64,000 bases of DNA from positions 150,835,099 through 150,899,098 of the forward strand of contig OX336389.2 in assembly GCA_946902985.2 (NCBI GenBank), read 5' to 3'. Position 1 is the first letter of the stretch, and each line of letters opens with the position of its first letter. The notes beneath the pieces are model-generated. The model searched no databases. It was not told the origin of the DNA and saw only the letters and a program-made list of their open reading frames with translations. Source of the stretch: Meconema thalassinum (lineage: Eukaryota > Arthropoda > Insecta > Orthoptera > Tettigoniidae). This document shows positions 47,416 to 57,516 of this stretch, piece after piece. Position numbers and translations under genes: made by a program.

Positions 47416-47560
47416 ATCTATTGGGCGAAGAGGAAACTGTGTCCAGCAATCTTACCAAAACAACAACAACCAGCAAGAAAGGCGCCTTGTATTCTTATAG
47501 GATCAAAATGCAGTCGCTCGTCCGCTGTGAACGCAGCAACATATCCGTCGCTTTCGTCTG
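47416..47560 (+). repeat. Segment repeated on the far side of the LINE (copy 1)
   Basis: TATTGGGCGAAGAG, CTGTGTCCAGCAA, ACCAAAACAACAACA and GGATCAAAATG occur here and, in the same order, at 53524-53590. Copy 1 has about 28 extra bases before GGATCAAAATG. It may be part of the LINE 5' untranslated region or pre-existing DNA around the insertion. Confidence 0.7.
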
Positions 47561-47692
47561 GTGTTTGTGTGTGCGGTGAGAGGTGTGGTGTGCGATTTGC
47601 TATCCATATGTAAGTGTGTTGTTTCGTCTTTATTTCCTTGTGCTTGGTGACGTTTTATGTAAGTACTATACATTCGGAAATTCTTCGCCGCA

Positions 47693-49078
47693 ATGTCGGA
47701 GAAGAGTGGGGGAGGTCAATTAGGCCTCCCACCGGATAATTCATCGGCGGTTATTATTGATGGTTACGCCAACATTGAAGCAATGAATATTGTGGAAGAA
47801 CATGAGAACACTACAATGTCGGAAGTTCGGGCTACTCCTGTGGTCCAAACCCCTGTACAACCTCGTACCCCTCCCAGTGACTATCGCCACTTTTCAAATC
47901 ATACGGGACCGTATATAGTTTTCGTTCAAGGCGTTGAGCCTCAAGCGATTGGACATTTGCATCCCATGGCTTTGGGACGTTTGTTTTATGAACGTAAAAT
48001 CCCAGGAATTCAAGAAATCCAACGAAAAGGGCGCAATCAGGTTCAAATTCAATTTAAGTCACTTCGAGATGCCAATTCATTTTTGGAACATCCGGTGTTA
48101 AAGGATAGAAATCTAATGGCCTTTATTCCATCGTCAAGCATACAACGAGTGGGACTCATTCGGGGGGTAGATACCTCTTTTACGCAGGAGGAACTAATGC
48201 GTTTCATTGACTCTCCCGTACCTATCGTTCGCTTACAACGTTTTTTTCGTACTAAAACCGTAGATGGGAAATCGGAAAAAATAGCAACGGGCACCGTGAA
48301 ATTTTTTTTCGAAACTCAAAACTTGCCGACTCATGTCAGCATCTTCAATGTTCTTTTAGAAGTAAGTTTGTACATTTTTTCACCTCTTCGATGTCAGAAG
48401 TGCCAGAGGTACGGGCATGTGCAACTTCACTGTCGGGCTCGGGGCCCTAGATGTGGACAATGTGCGCAGGAGCATTTAACGAGTGACTGCAAAGAAGTGA
48501 TTTTCAAGTGCGTTAATTGTCAAGGCAATCATATGGCAGGGGCGGTGCGCTGTGAGGTGCATCAGCAGCAAATGGAGATAAAGAGGCTGATGTGTACTGA
48601 AAACAAATCATACAATGAAATTGTGAAGCGCCAGACAAGTACCCCTTTTCACCCTTTAGCACTCCCCCAACAATTCCCCCCTTTGGCAGCTTCAACTAGT
48701 GGGCAACGATTTGATCCTCCGCGCAAGCCTAAATTTACAGAGTTGTTACATCCGGCTCCGAAATTGATTACACCCGTGGGATATGACAGGTCGGCATATC
48801 TGCAACTGATAAACACCCCAACCGTGGAACGGATATCACCACTTGAGAAGCCCAGCGAACCGGGCACATCCGGTGTCCGGCGACTGGAGCCCGATTCGGG
48901 GCCCGATAAGTCTGCTCCTACTCAAATCATCCTCGACGAATTTACAGAACTCATGGATCTTTTAGGCCACAATGCACAGTGGGCGCACTGTGTTAAAAAG
49001 TTATTAGATAAAATACTGCCATTACTTTCACCCCTCGAAAAACCACTACCACGGGGCACTGGTGCAGTTTGTCAATAG
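47693..49078 (+). CDS. LINE ORF1, gag-like nucleic-acid-binding protein
   Basis: 461 codons, uninterrupted. An acidic, Pro/Thr-rich N-terminus (about 1-65) is followed by a compact region (70-230) with the pattern of an RRM-like PRE_C2HC module (GPYIVFVQGV, VQIQFKS, LIRGVDTSFTQEEL). Three CCHC-type zinc knuckles follow at about 234-247 (CQKCQRYGHVQLHC), 254-266 (CGQCAQEHLTSDC) and 273-287 (CVNCQGNHMAGAVRC). The C-terminal 170 residues are Pro-rich and unstructured. ORF1 proteins of this group coat element RNA. The ATG at 47693 lies in GCCGCAATGTCGG and is the first in this frame of the element; it is separated from ORF2 by 79 bases, so ORF2 needs re-initiation or its own start. Confidence 0.9.
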   Translation: MSEKSGGGQLGLPPDNSSAVIIDGYANIEAMNIVEEHENTTMSEVRATPVVQTPVQPRTPPSDYRHFSNHTGPYIVFVQGVEPQAIGHLHPMALGRLFYERKIPGIQEIQRKGRNQVQIQFKSLRDANSFLEHPVLKDRNLMAFIPSSSIQRVGLIRGVDTSFTQEELMRFIDSPVPIVRLQRFFRTKTVDGKSEKIATGTVKFFFETQNLPTHVSIFNVLLEVSLYIFSPLRCQKCQRYGHVQLHCRARGPRCGQCAQEHLTSDCKEVIFKCVNCQGNHMAGAVRCEVHQQQMEIKRLMCTENKSYNEIVKRQTSTPFHPLALPQQFPPLAASTSGQRFDPPRKPKFTELLHPAPKLITPVGYDRSAYLQLINTPTVERISPLEKPSEPGTSGVRRLEPDSGPDKSAPTQIILDEFTELMDLLGHNAQWAHCVKKLLDKILPLLSPLEKPLPRGTGAVCQ

Positions 49079-49157
49079 TTTCTTTCCTTTTTTTTTGGGG
49101 GGGGGGGTGTATTCGTTTAGTCTCTTTCTTCATCTCATGTCGTTCAATAGGTGAAGG

Positions 49158-52100
49158 ATGTGGCTGCTGCAATGGAACTGTCGGAGTGTGGTAAATAAGA
49201 AGCATGAATTGCTTCATTTAATATCGACATATCACCCTGAGATCGTATTTATCCAAGACACGTGGCTATACCCACATTATCGTTTTCAAATTCCCAATTT
49301 CGTGAAGATGGTCCGGGATACGGAGGCTTAATAACCCTCTGTAAAACGGATTTACAAATAACTCCGCTGGCTTTGCCTTATCAACTCCCTTTTTGTTATC
49401 ATCAATTTTTTCGGGTGGGGGATATATATGTGAGTCATATCTATTGCCCACCACGTGTTCAGGGCACGCAACAACAGTGGCACATGTATTTTAAATATGT
49501 CGCACAAAGATCTACGCATGTTATTCTAGGAGATTTTAATGCACACCATGGACTCTGGGGCAGTGAACGAATTAATGCTAAAGGTAGACATATTGCTCAT
49601 GCGATTTCCACATTTTCCTTAAATGTGTTAAACGACGGTTCTCCTACGCGATTGACACCCCCAGGCAGTCCAAAAAGTGTGGTAGATTTAACTCTCTCTA
49701 CCCCGGACTTGTCGCATAAATTAGATTGGAGCACGATCGGGGACACGCATCAGAGCGATCACTTCCCTATTTTAATTTTTTATGATCGCACTGGGGTAGC
49801 ACCATCGATACACTGGGGCACTAAAATAACTCGTTCCTTAAAATACTTTGATTTCGACCTCTTTCAGACATTCATTCAGGATAATCTGGGCCGCATTCCA
49901 CCCCTCCCACGTCAGAAATACTCTCTTTTGTATCACCTTATTCAGCAATATTTGGATTGTTATCACCCGAAGCGCCCAATTCCGTATAGTAGGTTCCAAC
50001 GCCCTGGGACTATACAGTGGTGGGATGCAGAGTGCGCCTTACTAGTAAAAAGACGGAAGGCGTGTTTACGAAAATATCGGAAACATGGTGAAATGAAAAT
50101 CCACAGCCTGCTTCCAGTCTCCGACCGGGTCAGGAATGGAATGAATGAAGCCCCCAGCTAGCGGCGAGGATATGGACTGTGCCGGCTGCCGAGGCCTGAC
50201 GCACTCCTCTGGGGCAATGAGTAAATGAATGACAGATGAAATGAAATGATAGTGGAGAGTGTTGCTGGAATGAAATGTTAACAGGGAAAACCGGAGTACC
50301 CGGAGAAAAACCTGTCTGCCTCCGTTTTGTCCAGCACAGATCTCACATGGAGTGACCGGGAGTTGAACCACGGACCCAGCGGTGAGAGGCCGGCGTGCTG
50401 CCGCCTAAGCCACGGAGGCTTACCGGAAACATGGTACACATGACAATTATATCTTGTATAAGCGCGTCACAGCCACGATCCAACGAGTATTTAATGAAAA
50501 GAGACGCAACGCATGGAAGAATCACATCAGCTCATTAAATGCTACAACCTCTTTAACTAAGTTATGGTCTACCATCAAAAGTTTGTCCAATACTCGTTAT
50601 ATGGGGCCGCCTACAGGCCTTAGCGGGCAGGGTTTTCAAGAATTTTATATAAATCTCACGCCAGATACAGTTATCAATACGGGCCCGTTTCCGTCTTATA
50701 CAGCTTCAGATCATTTCAATGTTTTACTGCAACCTATAACGCACGTGGAAATTCAATCTGCCCTGCGAGGTACGAAATCGACAAGTCCTGGTGTAGATTC
50801 CATAACATATCAGATGGTTGCCTATCTCCCTGACAAGGCAATGGAGATGCTTATTTCTGTATATAATGAAGTATTACGTTTTGGCACGTTTCCCACTGAG
50901 TGGAATATCTTTGAGGTCCTGCCTATCTTAAAAATCTCGAAGGACGCACGTGACCCTCAGAATTATCGTGGGATCAATTTAGGCTCCTGTGTGAGGAAGA
51001 TATTTCAAAAAGTATTATTGCAACGTTTGCAATGGTGTATGGAATATTACAACTTATTCTCTAAGTATCAATTCGCATTTCGTAAACGTAGCAGTACTGT
51101 AGATGCTATTTCGATTGTCTTAACTGATGTGTTATTAGCTAAAGGACGCAAACATCATACTATTGCTGTTTGTCTGGATATTAAGGGGGCGTACGATGCC
51201 GTAGATCCCATGATTTTACAACGGAAACTGCAGGAGCTTCAGTTCCCCTCTCCATTTCTTTGTATTGTTCACAATTTTTTAACTCATCGGCGTCTCATAT
51301 TACCTACCCCCGAGGGGATGCTGGACCACCGTCAGACGTCTCAGGGCTTGCCGCAAGGGGACATACTTAGTGGTTTTCTGTTTTCCATTTATACTCAACA
51401 ATTAGAAGCGGTGATTTTGCCTTATGCCCGTATCATACAGTATGCGGATGATTTTATGATTTATTGTTCCCGTGACACTTTACATCAATGTCGAACAGAT
51501 TTATATCTTGCATTAACTCTAGCCCATGAATGGCTAAGTAATCATGGCTTGGAAACATCTCCGGGTAAGAACTCTGCTATAATTTTCACGCATCAACGGC
51601 GGTACGATCAGACCCCTATTTTATTTCGACAAGGTACCATAGATGTTGTGCGCAATATCAAATATTTAGGCATTTATATTGACGATAAACTCCGGTGGAC
51701 ACGGCAGGTACAATATCTTGAAGTTAAAATCGAAAAACGGTTACAGGTCCTTCGTGCTTTGACAAGGCGTCGTTGGGGTGCGGACCCCGCTTTATTATTG
51801 ACAGTGTACAAGAACATTATTCGTTCACAATTAGATTATGGCAGTTTCTTTTACGATCTAATGGCGAACAGTCGCTTGTTAATGTTAGATAGACTACAAT
51901 ATAAAGCCATCCGCATAATTCTAGGGCCTTTGGCCTCCACCCCCACGAGTGCATTGTTGGTGGAAGCCGGTGAGTTACCCTTATCACAACGACGCACTTT
52001 TATAGCGGGTAAATATTTAGCCTACAAATTGTCGTTAGTGGCGTCTCCGATTATCTCTAAATTACAACTTCTGACGGAATATTACGCACGAAATCGTTTA

Positions 52101-53201
52101 GATCGCTCACATAAACCGGCACTTGTCATGGCTTATGAGATTTTACAACCCTTCAGGAAGGATGTGTTACAAACCCGTTTAGCACTTCCATCTACAATCC
52201 CATACAGGGTTTTGCATACCCAACCTAAGATTCTGCATAATTCCTTTCCATTGCTATTTCAAATGTTCAAGCATCATCCGAATATCATTTCTAGTGCATT
52301 TCGAGAGATTCAGGATTTGTATTCCAATTATACGATTTTTTATACGGATGGTTCAAAAATGGTTCGACCGGATCGCGTGGGGTCGGCTTTTTACTCTCCT
52401 GACTTACAGGTCAGTCGCACTTATTGCCTCCCCCCTCATCTTACAATCTTTACAGCTGAACTCTTTGCTATACGCCAGGCTTGTCACTATATTCATGCCC
52501 AGCGTTTACATCACGTGCTAATATGCACGGATTCTTTGAGTGTTATTAATGCCTTACCTCATTTTCTGCACTCGAATAATTGGTATCTTTACCAAATAGT
52601 GCAATATTTCCATACATTCACACTCACAGGACAAGACGTGGGTATCATGTGGATTCCTGGGCATTGTCATATAGCGGGAAACGAAACAGTCGATCACTGG
52701 GCAAGGAATGCGGCATGCGGTCAGGGAACAGTTTATAATATCGGGATACCGTATCCGGATATAGTACCGATAATTCATCAGCGAGTCGTTAGTGCTTGGC
52801 AAAATGAATGGACCGAGATAGCAAAATGTAAAGCAAAAAAATTTTTCTTAATAAAACCATCTGTAACTACGGAGCCTTGGTTCCGGGTCGGAAAATATTC
52901 GCGGCGTCATATTATTACCATCATTCGAATGGGGTTCCAGCACGCTCTTACACCAGTAGCTTTGGAGCGCATGCATCTCAGGGACAATGATAGGTGTGTA
53001 TGTGGTAGGGCACGAGGTACATTACATCACATATTGTTTCAGTGTGAAACCTTCAATCTGCAGAGAGACATTATGTTGGAGAAATTGAGGCGACTTGATT
53101 ATCCTTTGCCTTTAAACATCGCGTCACTTGTACATAGTCCTACAGTTCCATTGGTGGATGCCATTATGTCATATTTGGATCACCTTCCATTTCAATTGTA
53201 A
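49158..53201 (+). pseudogene. LINE ORF2: endonuclease, reverse transcriptase, RNase H (disrupted)
   Basis: Starts at ATG 49158 (MWLLQWNCRSVVNKK, typical endonuclease N-terminus). That frame ends at 49323, while endonuclease sequence continues from about 49300 in another frame, so a small indel lies at about 49290-49315. Endonuclease motifs follow: ILGDFNAHHGLWG, VVDLTLSTPDL and SDHFPIL; the usual glutamate near the N-terminus reads FIQDTWL, with Asp. A SINE at 50090-50423 splits the gene. From 50454 on, 915 codons are open: RT motifs CLDIKGAYDAV, GLPQGDILSG and YADDFM; RNase H residues in YTDGSK, ELFAIRQ, CTDSLS and GNETVDHWARNA; a CVCGRARGTLHHILFQC zinc motif near the end. The protein would nick target DNA and reverse transcribe the element RNA. 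Confidence 0.92.
50090..50423 (-). mobile_element. SINE family 1 inserted in LINE ORF2
   Basis: Complement of the SINE at 7990-8313, full length. The 12-base target duplication CGGAAACATGGT stands at 50078-50089 and 50424-50435. SINE plus one duplication is 346 bases, so it shifts the ORF2 frame by one; the flanking coding frames are in register when that block is discounted. The SINE A box (TGGCTTAGGCGG) and B box are preserved. Confidence 0.96.
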
Positions 53202-53300
53202 AATCATAGGTGGGCTCCTAGGGGATTCTTCCCGTTATTTGTTCTGGTGCTCCTGGGTGTGGTTTTTAGGCTTGTGGTCCCACATATATATATATATACG

Positions 53301-53999
53301 TATAGATCCCTTTTTCGTTATTCCTCCTATTTGGCGTGTGCGATAACTATATAGCTTTAGACATCAGTGCTAAAGATCAGCTCCGATAGTGAAGAGGATA
53401 ATGTGGACATCAGTTTCTCAATGTGACAAACGAAGTCCAAGAGATTAGTGGTTTTTGAACATATGGACCAATTTGCTGCGGCATTTTACTGCGAGGGCTA
53501 CTGTTTGTCTATTCCCAGCCGGATGTTATTGGGCGAAGAGACTTCTGTGTCCAGCAACGCAACCAAAACAACAACAGGATCAAAATGGCGTCGCGTTCGT
53601 TTGGTTTGATGCTTGCGGGCGGCGAAAATCCCAGGAAGACAGATTTAGAGTTTGTGGCTGTAGTTATACGTGTACATGTGATTTTATATCGATCGATAAA
53701 GTGATTACCGGTACCTTTAGCCAGAACATTACATCTAGGAGATTTGTGTGTGAAAATGTTTTGATGAGGTTATCGCATGGGTAGATTTTAACTCGACATT
53801 TTTAAATTCTTCGGTTGGATGTAATATGTAACACGCGGAAGTTACCTTCGTTTACAGAAGTAGTTGCTACCTTGTGCTATTGCATATTAAAATGCATAGT
53901 TCGTAATATCATTGAGTGAGTAGAAATTTTACGCTTTCCAATATACACTAAGAGCTCTTTTTTTTTCATTCATTAGGGTGTCTTACATTATTATTTCTT
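53301..53999 (+). other. Flank of LINE with repeated segment (copy 2); no proven gene
   Basis: 53524-53620 repeats 47416-47560. An ATG at 53585 in AAAATGGCGTCGCG opens a 38-codon frame (MASRSFGLMLAGGENPRK start) that looks like a plausible first coding exon, but no splice donor, downstream exon or homologue could be established. A T8CATTC run lies at 53958 onward. Confidence 0.4.
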
Positions 54000-54780
54000 T
54001 ATTTCAGGCAGTACAGAAGAGATAAGTTCCAGAGAAGAAAAAGTCTTGTTCTGACAGTGCTCGAATCTCGTTCAACTGCCAGCAAGGCGGCCACACTGTT
54101 GCCAACATGTGGGTTACAAAATACAGCACACAAAAGATTATTCTTGCATAACAAAAACCAGGGATGTATATAGCTAACGCAGCCCACACTCTAAAACCAT
54201 TGTCAAAACCCATTGGATTGGACAAAACTAAGGTTAGAATGGTCGGGTAGAGAAGCGGCCGCGGGAAGCCAGCGGGGGCACATTAATTCTGAATGAGACA
54301 AGAACGCGGCTTATACACTTGCATCGGACATGAATGACTTTTACATACCTTGTATCCTTGTCTCATCTTCTGGGCGATATTACGCATTGAAATTAGTAAC
54401 CCTGGTCACTACTGCACCTGATATATGTGCTAAAGTAAGTAAATATGTGTTTTTATTTATTGCTCTTTTAAAAACGGAAGCCATTTTCCGACAGCGCTTG
54501 AATCTTGTTCAACTGTCAACAAGGCGCTCTCTAACGGCACACGCTGAGGTGCACACATTGTTGCCCACATGTGGGATCAAAATCACTGTTGATAAAAAAA
54601 CATTGATCGGGACGCGTTAGGCTGTAACCATTGTCACAAACCATTGATCTGGACGTGTTAGGCTGTAACCATTGTCAAGAACCATTGGATTGGACAAAAT
54701 GAAGGTTTGAATGGTCGGGTATAGGTGCGGCCTTAGCCGCGCGCAGCTAGCTGGGCACGGTTGACACAAAAATGATGTGC
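54000..54780 (+). repeat. Family E repeat: tandem CCAAT-rich units
   Basis: Two diverged tandem copies. Unit 1 (54030-54300) and unit 2 (54470-54760) share GACAGYGCTYGAATCTYGTT, CAACATGTGGG/CCCACATGTGGG, AACCATTGTCA, CCATTGGATTGGACAAAA and GAATGGTCGGGTA. The core word GTTAGGCTGTAACCATTGTC is itself repeated inside unit 2. ATTGG words (CCAAT boxes on the other strand) are frequent. An inverted relative lies at 62800-63035. Confidence 0.78.
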
Positions 54781-55008
54781 ACTAAAGAATGAACTGGGTG
54801 CTTCTTTGTTTTACATAGTTCCGTAAGGGCAGGTTTTTAACACTGTCTTGACGATAATTCATATGTGGACAATGGCGGAGAGAGCTGGAATTTTGCCTGT
54901 ATGTCGTGATCATATTTCGGATGGTTGGGTGGGTTACAGACAGCGGAGGAGTAAACTTCTGATTTATTTCTCGTATTTTGATAAGGTACTTTGGCTAATA
55001 CATGTGCA

Positions 55009-55198
55009 GGGGGCGTGGTGGCTCAGCGGTCTAGCTGTGTGCCTCTCACCAAGGCGGTCCGGGTTCGATTCCCGGTCAATGCATGTGAGATTTTCGAAGT
55101 GAAATGCCATGTCCTGTGGTTCGGATTCCACGTAAAAAGGAGGTCCCGTGGCTCATAATCACAAGATTCAAGGTCACGTAAAACTACAATCTTCCTTT
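55009..55198 (+). mobile_element. tRNA-derived SINE with 13-bp target duplication
   Basis: Head GTGGTGGCTCAGCGGTCTAG (A box TGGCTCAGCGG) and B box GGTTCGATTCCCGG near 55063. The 190-base body ends in a T-rich stretch. Flanked by TAATACATGTGCA at 54996-55008 and 55199-55211. It is inserted near the family E repeats. Confidence 0.93.
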
Positions 55199-55264
55199 TA
55201 ATACATGTGCAATAGAGAAAGTTATCGCTCGTTCGTATTTCATTCAGTGCTACCATGGGGCACT

Positions 55265-55470
55265 GTTCATAAATAAACAATGACCAGGACGCGTTAGGCT
55301 GAAACCATTGGATTGGAGAGGTTAGGCTGTGACCATTGTCAAATTTCATTGGATTGGACGGGTTGATGTGGGGTCTTGGCAGCGGGACACTGTTGACTAC
55401 ACGTTAGGCTGTAACCATTGTCAAAAACTATTGATCTGGACGAGCTAAGATGTAACTATTGTCAGCACAA
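55265..55470 (+). repeat. Family E repeat: further units
   Basis: GACGCGTTAGGCTG, CATTGGATTGGA, GTTAGGCTGTGACCATTGTC and, after 55395, GTTAGGCTGTAACCATTGTC again. These extend the family seen at 54000-54780 beyond the SINE. Confidence 0.75.
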
Positions 55471-55884
55471 TCCTTGTTGAACCGATTCAAATTCGGCGTA
55501 TTGTCAAGTGAACTGGGCGCAATTTTGTTTTATAGTACCGCTTATATACAAGGTAGATGTGACGCATGCACAGTTGAGTATTTTACAGGCTTGTAATACA
55601 GTTGGGTCGTGCGGCAGCTCTGCAAAAGAATAGCCAGGTTCTCTAATAAGGTAAATCGAAAATTTGGTAACTTATACGTGTAGTTGACAGGGCACATTCT
55701 GCATGTATCACACGGGATGTTGGGCATTCAGGTATTGTAAGGGGCCACATTTCAATAATTGGTCATTTTGCTAGTATTAGTCTGAAACTTGTTGGTAAGG
55801 GTCAGATGACCTCCCTGTTCCACTCCTTAAAGCAACAATAACTATAAACTTGTTTGTACTTATTGTGCCATGTTATGGAGGCTA
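55471..55884. other. No gene recognised
   Basis: No domain on either strand and no match noted elsewhere in the window. Confidence 0.45.
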
Positions 55885-56560
55885 AGTGGCTGGCTGCGTG
55901 GCTCAGCGGTAGCGTTCTCACTTGCTGTTCCCAAGGTTGCAGGCTCGAATCCTGTCGCAGTCAGCTGGCATTTGAGGGTGCGCAAATGCGAGGGAGCAGT
56001 ATCAGTAGATTTACTGGCATTTAAAATCTAAGATATATCGCACAGTGATTAGACCGGTGGCCCTTTATGGATCTGAATGCTGGCCTACAACATCGAAGCA
56101 CGAACAGGCGCTTCATGTAATGGAAATGAAGATGTTGCGGTGGTCCAATGGTATGACTCGACTGGACCATATTAGGAATGATGCTGTGCAGAAGGATTTC
56201 AAGGTGGCCCCAATCACAGAGAAAATGCGTGAATCACGTCTCCGGTGGTATGGACATGTGCTCCGTAGCAGTGAAACCTCAGTTGCTAAGACTGTCCTTC
56301 AACTAAATGTGGAGGGTCGTCGACCTCGAGGGCGACCTCAAACACGCTGGTTGGATAGGGTGAGAGATGGCATGCGGCTCACTAAACTCCGCCCCCGAGA
56401 CGCTATGGATCGATTGAAGTGGAGGAAACATTGCAGGAAGGCAGACCCCACATAAGTGGGAAAATGCAAAGAAGATGATGACTGGCACGTTAAAGATCTC
56501 CTTCGGGGCGAAATTCAGGGGTTCATTGTTACATGGCGATGCGGCCGCGTCTAGGGAATT
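55885..56560 (+). mobile_element. tRNA-derived SINE split by a LINE fragment
   Basis: Head GGCTGCGTGGCTCAGCGGTA with B box GGCTCGAATCC near 55943, body up to TTTACTGGCA at 56019; the body resumes at 56481 with ACTGGCACGTTAAAGATCTC and CTTCGGGGCGAAATTC. ACTGGCA occurs at both junctions (56013-56019 and 56481-56487). This identifies 56020-56480 as a later insertion. Confidence 0.78.
56020..56480 (+). pseudogene. LINE reverse transcriptase C-terminal fragment (RTE-like), 5'-truncated
   Basis: An open frame from the left junction to the TAA at 56453-56455 reads IYRTVIRPVALYGSECW, then EMKMLRWSNGMTRLDHIRN, KMRESRLRWYGHVLR, RRPRGRPQTRWLDRVRD and WRKHCRKADPT. This is the standard C-terminal region that follows the RT palm in RTE-like and related LINEs; the palm (YADD box) is missing. 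The 3' end is GAAGATGATG. The frame is undamaged, indicating a recent truncated insertion. It has 7-base target duplications and interrupts the SINE. Confidence 0.88.
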
Positions 56561-56920
56561 TTTAGGGTCATCAGTGACGTCAGTGACATATTGCCGCTTT
56601 GCGTGCTTGTCAGCTGATTAATACGTCAGTTTTGCGCACGGTTTTGCTCGTGAAAGTCGTACATTTTTTCACCTGTTAGCGGTTGGTGAACGTAATTTTA
56701 AAGATTATTATTCCTGTGAATAACCTATAGAACAAGATTTTGATATTAGCAGTGTCGTCTGCGCGATTGTGTTGGCGATTTGTAATAAAATTGTTGAATT
56801 CCTGAAGTCTTTGTATTCAAATAAATTGCCGTTACGTGTTACGTGAGGAGAACGTGTGGTCGAAAATTGCTGGTTCTTATTGTACATGTGGAATAATATG
56901 AACTGTGGGACCTATCGGTG
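56561..56920. other. No gene recognised
   Basis: Contains ATCAGTGACGTCAGTGAC near 56568 (a TGACGTCA palindrome, the CRE/AP-1-type word). Nothing downstream identifies a gene that it could control. Confidence 0.4.
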
Positions 56921-56926
56921 AGTTTG

Positions 56927-57516
56927 CATGGTGTCCACAGGAAGGGATAGTCAGGAAGTCAGGAATTTTGTTTTTGGTCAGGAAAAGTCAGGAAAAAGTG
57001 TGAAAAAATGGCGTGAGTCAGGAAAAAATGGCGAAAAGTATTAGAAAGTCAGGAATTTTATATTAACCATACAGTATTTTGTGTTTTACAGCCATATTTA
57101 ATGTTATTAGTTCAACTAATCTCTGAAGATAAAAAGCAATAACTCACTGGGCATTATAGTAAGTTTCCATTTTTACAGTACATCATAGTAAAAACCTCTT
57201 TTACCCATTTTTTTGTATGCTTTTTTGGCGTTGCGTTGGGATGTGGCAACCCCATCACTATAGTTTAGGTTATTAAGTACTTTGATTTGTGTATGATTGC
57301 ATTATAATTTACTTTATTTTGTATTTTAAATGAATAAAGAGGCAAACGTTGGGCAGCTATAAAGATGGTGGAGGCTGCAAATAAAAAAGATATATATATA
57401 TTTGCTCAATAAACCTTTTTTCCGATGTTACGATGACTTCGCGAGTCAGGAATTTTGTTGAAAAATTGTCAGGAAAGTTCAGGAAAATTGACATTGAAAA
57501 TTCTATGGACACCATG
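56927..57516. mobile_element. 590-bp MITE with GTCAGGAA motif clusters
   Basis: Ends CATGGTGTCCACAG and CTATGGACACCATG are inverted repeats; GTTTG stands on both sides (56922-56926 and 57517-57521). GTCAGGAA words cluster near both ends (about six on the left at 56951-57055, three on the right at 57444-57485) in the same orientation. No coding capacity. A 5-base duplication does not point to one superfamily. Confidence 0.75.

Larger units (their letters stand above)
47561..53300 (+). mobile_element. I-supergroup non-LTR retrotransposon (LINE), near complete
   Basis: Order: 5' region, ORF1 (gag-like with zinc knuckles), 79-base gap, ORF2 with endonuclease, reverse transcriptase, RNase H and a C-terminal CCHC motif, short 3' region with a TA run at 53283-53298. 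The RNase H domain places it in the I/R1/LOA group. Exact ends are not known: no target duplication was found, and a T/G homopolymer run lies between the ORFs (49088-49107). ORF1 is intact; ORF2 is disabled by a frameshift and a SINE. Confidence 0.9.

Noticed and set aside
54330..54620. 96-codon frame in family E
   Set aside because: Crosses the junction of two tandem repeat units and has no domain.
55010..55085. Genuine tRNA gene
   Set aside because: The tRNA-like part is the head of a 190-base element with a 13-base target duplication; a SINE explains it fully.
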